Source of the DNA: Bacteroidaceae bacterium
GTDB lineage: Bacteria > Bacteroidota > Bacteroidia > Bacteroidales > Bacteroidaceae
Direction of reading: 5' to 3'
Length of the DNA stretch: 64,000 nt
Assembly (NCBI GenBank): GCA_017451645.1
Contig: JAFTNZ010000030.1
Coordinates: 242,998 to 306,997, forward strand
Under the pieces are notes generated by a model. The model searched no databases. It had not been told where the DNA came from and saw only the letters and a program-made list of their open reading frames with translations. Below, piece by piece: positions 52,331 through 61,590 of this stretch. The translations under genes were made by a program, and so were the position numbers. How positions within the stretch are numbered: the first letter of the stretch is position 1; the number at the start of each line of letters is the position of its first letter.

Positions 52331-52951
52331 ATGAGCCAATTGATGCCAACCTTGCCTTATGCTACTGATGCATTGGAGCCTGTAATCAGCCGCGAGACTA
52401 TCGAGTGCCACTATGGCAAACACCTGCAGACGTATGTCAACAATCTGGAAAGACTGATTAAAGACACTGACATGGAAGGACTTTCCATCGGAGAAATAGT
52501 TGAACTGGCTCCTGAAGGACCGGTGTTCAACAATGCCGGTCAGGTGCTTAATCATCAGCTTTACTTCTTGCAATTCTCACCAAAGCCACGAAGAAACGAG
52601 CCGGAGGGAGAACTTAAGAGGCGTATTTTACGTGATTTTGGAAGCATGGAACTCTTTAAGAAGCGGATGACAGATGCCGGTACTACCCTCTTCGGATCGG
52701 GATGGGTGTGGCTTTGTTCTGACAGGGAGGGACGGCTTGAAATTCTCTCTTGTCACAATGGAGACAATCCCTTGCGGCATGGAAAGAAACCGTTGCTCGG
52801 GTTTGATGTGTGGGAACATGCTTACTACCTTGACTATCAGAATCGTCGTGCAGACCATCTCACCCGTTTGTGGGATATTATTGATTGGGAAGAAGTGGAG
52901 CGGAGAGCGGCTGACAAAAGCATTTCGGTAGCCGACAGTGCGAATTATTAG
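52331..52951 (+). CDS. sodB: Iron/manganese superoxide dismutase
   Basis: 206 aa from ATG 52331; a possible earlier ATG at 52298 would overlap the lipoprotein gene and add 11 non-family residues. Metal ligands: His in CHYGKHLQTYV (near residue 28), His in NNAGQVLNHQLYFLQ (~76), and Asp and His in the signature DVWEHAYYLDY (~157-161). The GSGWVWL segment is standard. Detoxifies superoxide in the cytoplasm. Fe or Mn use cannot be fixed by eye; Bacteroides enzymes of this kind are often cambialistic. Confidence 0.95.
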   Translation: MSQLMPTLPYATDALEPVISRETIECHYGKHLQTYVNNLERLIKDTDMEGLSIGEIVELAPEGPVFNNAGQVLNHQLYFLQFSPKPRRNEPEGELKRRILRDFGSMELFKKRMTDAGTTLFGSGWVWLCSDREGRLEILSCHNGDNPLRHGKKPLLGFDVWEHAYYLDYQNRRADHLTRLWDIIDWEEVERRAADKSISVADSANY

Positions 52952-52997
52952 AACTTGTTTGTGGAGAGAATGACTCACTCTCACTCACTGTTTCTTA

Positions 52998-53045
52998 TGC
53001 GGATGGCACAAATTTCTTATTACGGAGAATTTTGTGACATCCGCA
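52998..53045 (+). other. Strong 48-nt hairpin after the superoxide dismutase gene
   Basis: TGCGGATG (52998-53005) pairs with CATCCGCA (53038-53045) and CACAAA (53007-53012) with TTTGTG (53031-53036). It lacks a T-run, so it may end or stabilise the sod mRNA or be a separate element. The rest of 52952-53215 is unremarkable. Confidence 0.5.
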
Positions 53046-53181
53046 TTGCCTATGTTGTCCTCCTATCTCCAAGGATTTATGATCAATGTGAACAAAGACA
53101 CTTCCGCTATGAAACCGGCACCAGGTGAAGGTATATAGGGATAATTTTCAGGAAAAAGGTCATTATCTGAGTTATTATTAC

Positions 53182-53189
53182 TATATTTG
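53182..53189 (+). promoter_or_regulatory. -7 box of the sensor kinase gene
   Basis: TATATTTG, 26 bp before ATG 53216. Confidence 0.4.
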
Positions 53190-53215
53190 CCCTCGATTAG
53201 ATAGAACGCAGGATT

Positions 53216-55192
53216 ATGACCATGCTGAAATGCTACCATAGAATTTTTCAATCGGTCGTGTTGTTATTTGCTCTGTTCGCGGTACAGGAGCTTATGGCCG
53301 ACGATGAAACGAAAGTGAGGAAGATATTGTGTATCAGTTCTTACGGACAGGATGCCCATTACATACAGGAAGAGATGTTTTCGTTTGTCACTTCGACGGG
53401 AAATTCGGCTACGATGCCGGTACTGGAGTCGATGGATAGTCGCTCGTTGAGTAATATTTCTACGTGGCAACAGACGATGCGTGATATCTTACATAAACAT
53501 CCCGATCCTGATGCCATTGTCTTATTGGGCAACGAAGCCGTCATCACCTATTTTTCCATGTCGGGAGAGCCTTATCAACAGATACCCTTGTATATACTTC
53601 AGTGTAATAGCAAACTGGCTTGTCTTCCCGTGTCGTACGATATCACCTCTATTGCCGCCGGAAAGCATGGCGACTACCGGAGTGTGAGGGAAATGATGAA
53701 GGACTACAATGTGCGCTATGCTGAGTTGACGGAATACAATGTACCGGCCAATCTCGATCTTATACAACGACTTTACGGACATACGAATGACATCGCTGTG
53801 TTGACCGACAACTCTTACACAGGGCTTTGTATGCAACAGGCGGTTAAGGAAGTAAGTGACCGATATGGCAAATGGAATTTCCATTATATTGATGGTCGTC
53901 GGTTAGATATGCAACAGGCATTGGATGCCATCAGCGGACTCCCCTACCGGACGGTACTCCTTTTGGGAGCATGGACTGTAGATAAAAGTGGGGCAAACTA
54001 CCTGAGTAATGCCGTATATGCTTTCAAAAATGTCCGTTCGTATGTCTTGTTGCCAGTCTTCAGCTTTTCAAGAATGGGTGTGGGTTATTGGGCTATTGGC
54101 GGTTATATGCCTAGAATGACAAGCACCCAACATGGATTGTCAGATTTCTTCAAAAAAGATTTTGCCTCCAATATGAAGGAGGAACCACGGATAAGTGTGT
54201 TGCCCATGGAGTATGTCTTTGATGAATCAATGCTCAAATCCATGGAAATAAGTAAAGAGGAATTACCCGAAGAGTCGCTTTATGTGAATAGTACGCTGAC
54301 TGGAACTAATTTCTTTGCTGAATACAAGTGGTATATTCTGCTTGCTGGTTGTGTGCTCCTCCTGTTGGTAGGTGTGGTGGTGGGTACGGTGATCTATTCG
54401 TTGAGAATTTCCCGTTTACGCGATACATTGCAAGCATCAGAAAGGCAATTGCAGAAGGAGAAGGAAAGCCTTCAGAAATCAGAGCACCAATTACGCATAG
54501 CCAAAGAACGTGCCGAGGAGGCCGGACGGGCAAAAAGTAATTTCATTTCCAACATGAGTCATGAAATACGTACTCCGCTCAATTCGATAGTAGGATTCTC
54601 ACAAGTGGTGGCCGAAATGGCCAAGAATCAGTCCGAGTTAAGCGAATATGCCAACATCGTGTGGCATAACTCTGAGGTATTAGTGAAGTTGATTGACGGT
54701 TTGTTGGAGGTATCGGACATACAGTCAGGGAAAACACAGTTTGATATCGGACGTGTGGATGTCGTTTCTTTTCTTTCAGGAGTGGTAAACACTATGCAGG
54801 CGGATATGAAAAGTGAGGTGTCTTTGAAATTTGCTTCACCGTTGGATAGTCTTGAGCTGAGTACGGACATACACCGTTTGATACAGGTGGTAACGAATTT
54901 GATACAGAATGCATCAAAATTTACAGAGCAGGGAATAATCTGTGTGACAGTGGATCGTGATCCGGCCAATACGATGGCTTTAATTTCCGTGTCGGATACA
55001 GGATGTGGGGTCAGTGAGGATATACGCAGTGTACTCTTCGATCGTTTTGAAAAGAACAATGAATTTGTGCAGGGGGCAGGCATGGGACTGACGGTTTGCC
55101 AGACCATTATAGAAGCTTTGGGAGGTAGAATATGGCTTGATGAGTCCTATAATGATGGAGCACGTTTTGTGTTTTCGCTTCCATTGCGATAA
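53216..55192 (+). CDS. Sensor histidine kinase with periplasmic ABC-substrate-like sensor
   Basis: 658 aa. A signal/membrane segment at residues ~10-25; residues ~35-330 fold like the ABC-transporter substrate-binding (PF04392-type) sensors (KILCISSYGQDAHYIQEEM; DAIVLLGNEAVITYF; AVLTDNSYTGLCMQQA); a second membrane span at ~370-395; a coiled coil (LQASERQLQKEKESLQKSEHQL); the H-box FISNMSHEIRTPLNSIVGFSQ; N-box VTNLIQNASKFTEQG, G1 VSDTGCGVSED, and G2 GAGMGLTVCQTIIEALGG. All kinase boxes are intact, with no receiver domain. No response regulator is adjacent, so this is an orphan kinase in this window. Confidence 0.92.
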   Translation: MTMLKCYHRIFQSVVLLFALFAVQELMADDETKVRKILCISSYGQDAHYIQEEMFSFVTSTGNSATMPVLESMDSRSLSNISTWQQTMRDILHKHPDPDAIVLLGNEAVITYFSMSGEPYQQIPLYILQCNSKLACLPVSYDITSIAAGKHGDYRSVREMMKDYNVRYAELTEYNVPANLDLIQRLYGHTNDIAVLTDNSYTGLCMQQAVKEVSDRYGKWNFHYIDGRRLDMQQALDAISGLPYRTVLLLGAWTVDKSGANYLSNAVYAFKNVRSYVLLPVFSFSRMGVGYWAIGGYMPRMTSTQHGLSDFFKKDFASNMKEEPRISVLPMEYVFDESMLKSMEISKEELPEESLYVNSTLTGTNFFAEYKWYILLAGCVLLLLVGVVVGTVIYSLRISRLRDTLQASERQLQKEKESLQKSEHQLRIAKERAEEAGRAKSNFISNMSHEIRTPLNSIVGFSQVVAEMAKNQSELSEYANIVWHNSEVLVKLIDGLLEVSDIQSGKTQFDIGRVDVVSFLSGVVNTMQADMKSEVSLKFASPLDSLELSTDIHRLIQVVTNLIQNASKFTEQGIICVTVDRDPANTMALISVSDTGCGVSEDIRSVLFDRFEKNNEFVQGAGMGLTVCQTIIEALGGRIWLDESYNDGARFVFSLPLR

Positions 55193-55235
55193 AAGGTGGA
55201 TAATGTTTTGAGATGGTTTGATTCCCCTTATGTTG

Positions 55236-55730
55236 TTATTCTTCCGGAGAGTTGTCCGTGATTGTCTTGATGGCTTGTCGGGCTATCTTCATTTCTATGC
55301 CGCGTCCGGTTGCAAAACGCATCAGTTTGGCATAAACTTCATAGGGATTGTCTGTCCGGATGCTTTTCAATTTTTGGCTCATCAATTGGATGGCATGCTG
55401 TAGTGCATCTTCATCGCTGATTTCTTCCAAGGCTTCCACTATGAATGAAGACGGTAGCCCCTTTTGTTGGAGGTAGAGCTCTATCTTTTTTTTTCCCCAC
55501 CGGTTGAATCGGAATTTATCGTTTGCAAAAGACCGGCAGAAACGTGCTTCATCAATGTAGCTTTCTTTCATCAACCATACGATGATGCGTTGGCACACCT
55601 CTTCATCGGTCACTCCCCATTGGTGTAATTTCTCATTTACCTCTGATGGGCAGTGTTCACTCTTTGAACAATAGGCGGAGGCTTTGTTCAAAGCTTCTTT
55701 TTCTGTCAGTTCTTTCTTCATCTTGTTCAA
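55236..55730 (-). CDS. recX: RecX family regulatory protein
   Basis: 164 aa. Three tandem helical repeats of the RecX type (LNKASAYCSKSEHCPSEVNEKLHQWGV; IIVWLMKESYIDEARFCRSFANDKFRFNRWGKKKIELYLQQKGL; DALQHAIQLMSQKL). Binds RecA filaments and modulates recombination in other bacteria. recA is not in the window. Three base pairs after the DUF6057-like gene upstream, so co-transcribed with it. Confidence 0.92.
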   Translation of the reverse strand: MNKMKKELTEKEALNKASAYCSKSEHCPSEVNEKLHQWGVTDEEVCQRIIVWLMKESYIDEARFCRSFANDKFRFNRWGKKKIELYLQQKGLPSSFIVEALEEISDEDALQHAIQLMSQKLKSIRTDNPYEVYAKLMRFATGRGIEMKIARQAIKTITDNSPEE

Positions 55731-55733
55731 GAT

Positions 55734-56924
55734 TCATTCACCATACAGATAATACCACCAATAGGTATCACCATATTTCCTTCGGGTATAGTTGCGTTGC
55801 GGAATCATTTGAGGATAATTTTCCTGCATCTTTTTAAAGGCGGTGTAACATTGGCGTACATGAGGAGTGATTTGCTCAAAGCAGTCGGATGAAAACTGGT
55901 ACTCTTTTTCTTGTTGACCGGATATACGTTGCTCGTAGATGAGTAATGCCTCCTGATAGTGTCGTGGCAGCGCTTTTTCTTCTTCCCAATAAGTGTCCAA
56001 TGCTGCAACAAATGCCTCCAACTGGCGTTCGAGCAAGAGGGCACAAAGATAATAATCAAGTGTCTTGCGGCTACCACCATTTTCACACAATTTGCGCAGA
56101 TAGTGTACAGGTGTTTCATTGGCTTTGCGGGGTATGCCTCCCAAATGAGTGTATATGTCAGTATTGGTCAGAGAAGAAGAGGCACCCTTTGAATCATCAA
56201 AAAAGAGTCCCTGTGCCCCATCGCTTTGAGGATAGTTGAAAAGGGATGCTCCCAAAGAATCAGTTTGTGATAAGGCAAACGCACGGAGAGCCGTGAGCGT
56301 GTGGCTGTTATGCAACGACTTTTTCCCGATGTTCAAGGCTTGGTTGTATTGGTTTGCCTGAATGCATTGGGCAATGCTCAGTTCGTTGTGTAGCAATTCA
56401 TTGTTATTTCCTATGAAGCCGGTGGTATAGGTACAAGCTATCATGACCAGCAGGTTCGGAATGAGCATCTCTTTAAATCCGGATTTGGTGATTTTGCGAA
56501 ACACGAATTTCCGATAAACGATGTTGAGCAGGATGTACAACATCAATCCGGCCAGACACCACCACCCCAATCCGTTGTAGAAACGAAGGACGAAACTTTG
56601 GCTATCATCCGTCACACTTGGATAAATGCAAGAAAATATGGTCAACAGTATGAAAGTAGGGATGCAGGAAACGGCCCACCAGGAATGCCGGAAACGGGTC
56701 ATCTTGTTCAACCCCCATCGTAGCACGCAGAGGATAAATGTGATAATGCAAGCTCCATACACCGGAGAATAGACGGTTTTTCCTTCTGACATGAAGTGGT
56801 GCACACTACGGATGGCTTCGCCTTGTAGCATCAGATAGCTGATGCTGAACACGGCGAAAAGGAGGGTGCAAATGACAGAAATCCATTGTGCACTTTGTCG
56901 TGTGCGGACTGGTATCTTATCCAT
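55734..56924 (-). CDS. DUF6057-like membrane protein
   Basis: 396 aa. Five hydrophobic segments in the first ~185 residues (SVICTLLFAVFSISYLML; CIITFILCVLRWGL; WWAVSCIPTFILLTIFSCIY; LAGLMLYILLNIVY; LIPNLLVMIACTYTTGF), then a ~210-residue soluble part rich in helices (ELSIAQCIQANQYNQALNIGKKSL; HYLRKLCENGGSRKTLDYYLCALLLERQLEAF), TPR-like. The build matches a Bacteroidetes DUF6057 family; unknown function. Encoded directly upstream of recX. Confidence 0.7.
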   Translation of the reverse strand: MDKIPVRTRQSAQWISVICTLLFAVFSISYLMLQGEAIRSVHHFMSEGKTVYSPVYGACIITFILCVLRWGLNKMTRFRHSWWAVSCIPTFILLTIFSCIYPSVTDDSQSFVLRFYNGLGWWCLAGLMLYILLNIVYRKFVFRKITKSGFKEMLIPNLLVMIACTYTTGFIGNNNELLHNELSIAQCIQANQYNQALNIGKKSLHNSHTLTALRAFALSQTDSLGASLFNYPQSDGAQGLFFDDSKGASSSLTNTDIYTHLGGIPRKANETPVHYLRKLCENGGSRKTLDYYLCALLLERQLEAFVAALDTYWEEEKALPRHYQEALLIYEQRISGQQEKEYQFSSDCFEQITPHVRQCYTAFKKMQENYPQMIPQRNYTRRKYGDTYWWYYLYGE

Positions 56925-56955
56925 CTATTCTTCGGGTGTATGAACGTTGCATGCC

Positions 56956-58977
56956 TTATTTTTTCTTTCTTCGTAACACTACGGCAGAACGGGCAGGGAT
57001 ATAGAGCTTCAACCATTCTTTTCTGACCTTCTTGTACAGTGGGTCGTGTTGGGTGAAATGGCAGATTGTATCATCTGTGAGTCCATATCCTCCATATGCC
57101 GGAGAGTCAGTGTTGAGTATCACTTCATAGGTGCCGGCTGTAACCAAGAAACCATAGTCAGTAAACGACCGGGTGGGGTTGAAATTGAATACAAACAACA
57201 AATCATTGCGTTTGTAAGCAAGCACCTGATCTCCATCATTGTGCCACACTTCCACAACATCGCTTTTCTGGATGTTCCGTTCGCTGCGAATAACATTTAT
57301 CATTGCTTTATCAAAATCACCCAAATAATGGTAACACAGTTCTTTATCATCTACAAGGTTCCATTGTCTGCGGGCATATTTGTGCGACCATCCGTTACCT
57401 TCTCGTGGGAAGTCTATCCATTCAGGGTGGCCGAATTCATTGCCCATAAAATTGAGGTAACCACCATTGATGGTGCTGGCAGTGAGCAGACGAATCATCT
57501 TGTGTAGGGCAATACCACGAGTTGCGGTGTAATTTTCGTCTCCCTTTTTGAAGTGCCAATACATATCAGCATCAATAAGACGGAAAATGATGGTTTTGTC
57601 TCCTACTAATGCTTGATCATGGCTTTCAGCATAGGAGATAGTCTTTTCATCCTTCCTACGGTTGGTCACTTCCCAGAAAAGGCTGCTTGGTTTCCAGTCT
57701 TCGTCCTGTTTCTCTTTGATGGTCTTTATCCAATAGTCGGGAATATTCATGGCCATGCGGTAGTCAAATCCATAGCCTCCGGCATTGAATGGAGCAGCCA
57801 ATCCTGGCATGCCTGACACCTCTTCGGCAATAGTGATGGCTCGTGGGTTCACTTCGTGGATGAGCAGATTGGCTAATGTCAGATAGCAGATGGCATTGTC
57901 GTCCTGTCCACCGTTGTAATAGTCGTTATAGTTACAGAAAGCCTCACCCAAGCCATGGCTGTAATATAGCATGGATGTGACTCCGTCGAAGCGGAAACCG
58001 TCGAATTTGAACTCTTCCAACCAATATTTGCAATTAGAGAGAAGGAAGTGGAGCACTTCGTTTTTGCCGTAGTCAAAGCAGAGAGAATCCCATGCCGGAT
58101 GTTCGTGTCGGTCACCGGGATAAAAATATTGGTTGGGATCTCCCGCAAAATTGCCCAAACCTTCGACTTCGTTCTTGACGGCATGCGAATGTACAATGTC
58201 CATAATGACAGCAATGCCCAAGCCGTGTGCTTCATCGATGAGTTGTTTCAGTTCCTCCGGTGTGCCAAAACGTGAAGAAGCTGCAAAAAAACTGCTCACA
58301 TGGTAACCGAAACTTCCATAGTAGGGATGCTCCTGAATAGCCATGATTTGGATACAGTTGTAACCATCTGCGGCAATGCGTGGCAACACCTTTTCACGGA
58401 ATTCGGTGTATGTGCCCACTTTCTCTTCTTGCGCGGCCATGCCGATGTGGCATTCATAAATAAGCAATGGGTTGATGTTAGGACGGAAAACACCCTTGTT
58501 CTTGAAACGGTATGGCTTTTCCGGATTCCAGACTTGTGCACTGAAGATTTTTGTTGTCTCGTCCTGCACCACGCGGCGTGCCCAAGCAGGGATTCGTTCA
58601 CCTTCACCACCTTCCCAATGGATTTTCAGTTTGTAAAGGTCTCCGTGTTTGAGAGCTTTCTCTGGTAGGTTCAAAGTCCAATTCCCGCTATTCTTGACGC
58701 GGCGCATTTGGTAACGTGGGTCTTCCTTCCATCCATTAAAGTCACCGATGAGGTAAATGTTTGTGGCATTGGGTGCCCATTCACGGAACACCCATCCCTT
58801 CTCTGTGCGGTGTAACCCGAAGTAGAGATGTCCGGTGGCAAAATCCGAAAGGAATATCTTTTTCTTCTTGGTCAGTTCGTTGAGCTTGTTGAGCACATGT
58901 TGGTGTCTGCCGTCGATAGCTTCTTCATACGGCTCCAGCCAAGGGTCGTTCTGGATAAGTTTTAAACGAGGTTCCAT
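56956..58977 (-). CDS. glgB: 1,4-alpha-glucan branching enzyme
   Basis: 673 aa, the short form without the long N-terminal extension of the E. coli enzyme. An N-terminal CBM48-type domain (FREWAPNATNIYLIGDFNGW) is followed by the GH13 barrel with the catalytic residues in GFRFDGVTSM (Asp), AEEVSGMPG (Glu) and ESHDQALVGDKT (HD), and a C-terminal beta domain. Adds alpha-1,6 branches to glycogen. No glycogen synthase or amylase of the same operon is adjacent; the gene ends the unit that may include the YhcH-type gene upstream. Confidence 0.96.
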   Translation of the reverse strand: MEPRLKLIQNDPWLEPYEEAIDGRHQHVLNKLNELTKKKKIFLSDFATGHLYFGLHRTEKGWVFREWAPNATNIYLIGDFNGWKEDPRYQMRRVKNSGNWTLNLPEKALKHGDLYKLKIHWEGGEGERIPAWARRVVQDETTKIFSAQVWNPEKPYRFKNKGVFRPNINPLLIYECHIGMAAQEEKVGTYTEFREKVLPRIAADGYNCIQIMAIQEHPYYGSFGYHVSSFFAASSRFGTPEELKQLIDEAHGLGIAVIMDIVHSHAVKNEVEGLGNFAGDPNQYFYPGDRHEHPAWDSLCFDYGKNEVLHFLLSNCKYWLEEFKFDGFRFDGVTSMLYYSHGLGEAFCNYNDYYNGGQDDNAICYLTLANLLIHEVNPRAITIAEEVSGMPGLAAPFNAGGYGFDYRMAMNIPDYWIKTIKEKQDEDWKPSSLFWEVTNRRKDEKTISYAESHDQALVGDKTIIFRLIDADMYWHFKKGDENYTATRGIALHKMIRLLTASTINGGYLNFMGNEFGHPEWIDFPREGNGWSHKYARRQWNLVDDKELCYHYLGDFDKAMINVIRSERNIQKSDVVEVWHNDGDQVLAYKRNDLLFVFNFNPTRSFTDYGFLVTAGTYEVILNTDSPAYGGYGLTDDTICHFTQHDPLYKKVRKEWLKLYIPARSAVVLRRKKK

Positions 58978-59001
58978 AAATTATAAGTTTTATATAAATC
59001 A

Positions 59002-59045
59002 GTGTGCCGGCTTGCCGGCGGAGGTTCGTCGGCTTACCGGCACAC
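59002..59045. repeat. GC-rich 44-bp palindrome between YhcH-type and glgB genes
   Basis: GTGTGCCGG (59002-59010) and CCGGCACAC (59037-59045) are perfect complements, enclosing further GCCGGC/CGGC words. Very GC-rich against its AT-rich flanks, like a REP-type element; it may end or stabilise one of the two transcripts. Confidence 0.55.
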
Positions 59046-59057
59046 GGTGATGTCATT

Positions 59058-59501
59058 TTATGAGTTCAACACTTTGACGATGATTTTCTTTACTCCTGTA
59101 TCTGTAATGCCAGGGGCATGTCCGTCCTGCGGGAAGAAGATGGCAAACATTCCGGGTTTCACGGTGAAGTAACTTTCTGCCAATCCTTCGAAGAACGTGA
59201 TGTCTTTCTCTGCATTGTATTCCGCTTCAGGCAGGTCGTTCCCGGCAGTATATCCCATCACTTCATTTCCTGAGAGTGGAATCTGTATGTCGATGAATTT
59301 GTTGTGGGTCTCAAGTTTGGCGGCTTCTTTTGCTTTAGGTGAAGTTTGTGCCACATTCACCACGAGGTCATCTCCTTGCAATTTCACTTTACCGACTTCC
59401 AAAGCATTCAAGTCAGTTTTCTTCAGGTATTCAATAGCCTGAGCAAACAAAGGATTCAGTGAAGCGTACTTCTCCAGATTGTCAAGTGTGTCAAGTATCA
59501 T
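59058..59501 (-). CDS. YhcH/YjgK/YiaL family protein
   Basis: 147 aa, a single-domain cupin-like protein. Family features visible: LKKTDLNALEVGKVKLQGDDLVVNV, ETHNKFIDIQIPLSGNEVMGY with the HxxDI metal-binding motif in the middle, and the late FAIFFPQDGHAPGI. Members act in sialic-acid or other sugar metabolism, or biofilm control; substrate unknown here. 79 bp before glgB with a palindrome in between. Confidence 0.9.
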   Translation of the reverse strand: MILDTLDNLEKYASLNPLFAQAIEYLKKTDLNALEVGKVKLQGDDLVVNVAQTSPKAKEAAKLETHNKFIDIQIPLSGNEVMGYTAGNDLPEAEYNAEKDITFFEGLAESYFTVKPGMFAIFFPQDGHAPGITDTGVKKIIVKVLNS

Positions 59502-59538
59502 GTGATTTGTGTATTAAGTTAATAAATCATTCATTTCA

Positions 59539-59546
59539 CAAAAGTA
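59539..59546 (-). promoter_or_regulatory. -7 box of the YhcH-type gene
   Basis: TACTTTTG on the minus strand, 38 bp before the start codon. Confidence 0.35.
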
Positions 59547-59568
59547 GGAATAAAAAAGGACTTTCCAA

Positions 59569-60375
59569 CTATTTGGCCCAATAATTTTGCAAATCTTGGA
59601 TGATTTTTAGTATATCTCCGTGAATTTTCCCGTTGGAAGCTATCACCTGATGCCCCGAATAAAAGGTGTTTCCACCATTGAAGTCTGTAATCATTCCTCC
59701 TGCTTGTTGCAGAATGATGGCTCCGGCTGCTATGTCCCACGGGCCGAGAAGTCCCTCCAAGCGGGCCTCGAAACGACCGGCTGCAATGTAGCACAATTCA
59801 GCAGCAGCTGACCCCATCAGTCGTAACCCGCCAACTTTGCCATAGAGACGTTCTATCATGCGGGTGATGAATGGGCGGAAACGTTCTGCATCGTAAGGGA
59901 ATCCCAGTTCAACGAATGCCTGATTCAGATTATCGATAGTGCTTGCGTGTATTTCTCTTCCGTTGAGGTAAGCAGGGCTTCCCTTCCATGCCCAGAAGCA
60001 TTCGTCGCGACATACTTCATATACGACGCCCAGCAGGATTTCGTTCTTATTCCTGAGTGCTATGCTGACGCAATAGGGAGCATTGTCATGGATGAAATTA
60101 GTGGTACCGTCAAGCGGATCGACCAACCAGCAATAGGGCTGGTCAGTCATTCCCCCACTACCCTCTTCGGCTATGAATCCTGCTTCGGGTAGCAGAGCAG
60201 ACAGTTTTTGTACAATACACCGTTCCGACTCCTTATCAACATAGGATACATAGTCATGCGAATTCTTTTCCTCTACCAGTTCGCGCCGGAAGTGGTTTCT
60301 TTCTTCTTTCAGGAAGAGGCCGGTTTCGATGGCCAACTGGCGTACTTCGCTACAGAGTTGCTCCAGGTTAATCAT
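59569..60375 (-). CDS. Inositol monophosphatase family protein
   Basis: 268 aa. Metal motifs of the IMPase/FIG superfamily: Glu in FIAEEGSG, WLVDPLDGTTNFIH (DPxDGT) and GPWDIAAGAIILQQAGG (WDxAA). These proteins dephosphorylate inositol phosphate, histidinol phosphate or adenosine 3',5'-bisphosphate; substrate cannot be told from motifs. The start overlaps the MORN gene stop by 4 bp (ATGA), so the two are translationally coupled. Confidence 0.93.
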   Translation of the reverse strand: MINLEQLCSEVRQLAIETGLFLKEERNHFRRELVEEKNSHDYVSYVDKESERCIVQKLSALLPEAGFIAEEGSGGMTDQPYCWLVDPLDGTTNFIHDNAPYCVSIALRNKNEILLGVVYEVCRDECFWAWKGSPAYLNGREIHASTIDNLNQAFVELGFPYDAERFRPFITRMIERLYGKVGGLRLMGSAAAELCYIAAGRFEARLEGLLGPWDIAAGAIILQQAGGMITDFNGGNTFYSGHQVIASNGKIHGDILKIIQDLQNYWAK

Positions 60376-61487
60376 TTGTCCAATATGCCAAAAGTATAGT
60401 TTCCTTTGCGTATCTCTTTTCCGTTAGGATCTTTTTCAATGAAAGGCCCGTGTTTTTCCCCTTGTTTGAAAAATCCCTCAAATATGTTGCCGTTAGCCTC
60501 CTGTTGTACACCTTTTCCTTCTTTCCGGCCATCCGCAAACCCACCTTTGTATTTGATGCCGTTCTTTTGTCGGAGGATACCCTGGCCATTTTCCACATTG
60601 TCTTTCCATTCGCCTATATAGACATCTCCATTGGCCCACGTGTAGGTACCGTGTCCATTGCGCTTGTCATTTTTCCATTCTCCTTCATATACGGCTCCGC
60701 TTGCCCATGTGTAAGTGCCTTTGCCATCGTGTTCTCCATTTTGGAAATGTCCCACATAGCGGTCTCCGTTGGCATAGTTGGCAACACCTTCTCCTGTGCG
60801 TTCCCCATCGCGGTAGTCACCTTCATATTTGTCACCGTTGTGCCGGATGTATATACCGCGTCCATGCTGACGGTCATTTCTCCAGGTGCCGATGTATTTG
60901 TCGCCGTTAGGGTAATCATAAGTCCCCTTCCCGTTTCGGAAGCCCTCTTTCCATTCACCTTCGTAGCGCTCTCCGTTTGCCCAATCAAATGTGCCTTTCC
61001 CCTCTTTCAGGTCATTGACCCATTCTCCTGTGTATTGCTCCCCGTTGGCCCATGTGTAAGTGCCTTCTCCTTCGCGCTTGTCTGCTACCCAATTGCCTAC
61101 GTATTTGTCTCCGTTGAAGTAATACATGGTACCGAATCCTTGCTGATAGTCGGTGTACCACATACCTTCGTAACGGTTACCATTGGGGATGTATAGGGTT
61201 CCTTTCCCATGTTGTTGGTCCTGAAACCATTGTCCTTCATAGCGCATCCCGTCAGGGAAAGTATATACTCCGTATCCTTCGCGCTTTCCTTTTACATATT
61301 CTCCTTCATAGATGTCTCCATTGGCACAGGTTGTTTTTCCTTTCCCGTGTGGTTTGCGTCCTTTCAGTCCGCCGGTATAGATGTCTCCATTTTTAAAGGT
61401 ATAGGTTCCTATTTTTTGCGCCCAAGTTTGTCCGCATGTCATCGAAGCCATAAATAGGAGGTATATGAGTTTTTTGGTTGCTTTCAT
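60372..61487 (-). CDS. Exported protein of 14 MORN repeats
   Basis: 371 aa. A signal peptide (LLFMASMTCGQTWA) is followed by 14 tandem MORN units of 23 residues covering almost the whole protein, each with the (N/D)G..Y.G(E/N)W...(R/K).GxG pattern (for example ANGERYEGEWKEGFRNGKGT). Repeats 1 and 14 are most divergent. Such arrays form an elongated beta-solenoid; in Bacteroidetes they lie in the envelope. Coupled to the inositol monophosphatase gene; a functional link is possible but not shown. Confidence 0.92.
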   Translation of the reverse strand: MKATKKLIYLLFMASMTCGQTWAQKIGTYTFKNGDIYTGGLKGRKPHGKGKTTCANGDIYEGEYVKGKREGYGVYTFPDGMRYEGQWFQDQQHGKGTLYIPNGNRYEGMWYTDYQQGFGTMYYFNGDKYVGNWVADKREGEGTYTWANGEQYTGEWVNDLKEGKGTFDWANGERYEGEWKEGFRNGKGTYDYPNGDKYIGTWRNDRQHGRGIYIRHNGDKYEGDYRDGERTGEGVANYANGDRYVGHFQNGEHDGKGTYTWASGAVYEGEWKNDKRNGHGTYTWANGDVYIGEWKDNVENGQGILRQKNGIKYKGGFADGRKEGKGVQQEANGNIFEGFFKQGEKHGPFIEKDPNGKEIRKGNYTFGILDK

Positions 61488-61534
61488 GTTTTTTTATTCT
61501 TGAAATCCTTAATCAGGTGTTTTTTTACGACCAA

Positions 61535-61542
61535 CAAAGGTA
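61535..61542 (-). promoter_or_regulatory. -7 box of the MORN gene
   Basis: TACCTTTG on the minus strand, 47 bp before the start codon. Confidence 0.4.
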
Positions 61543-61590
61543 ATACTTATCAGTTGTAGTAGCCGCACCCGTTAAGTTTTCTTTTGTTTT

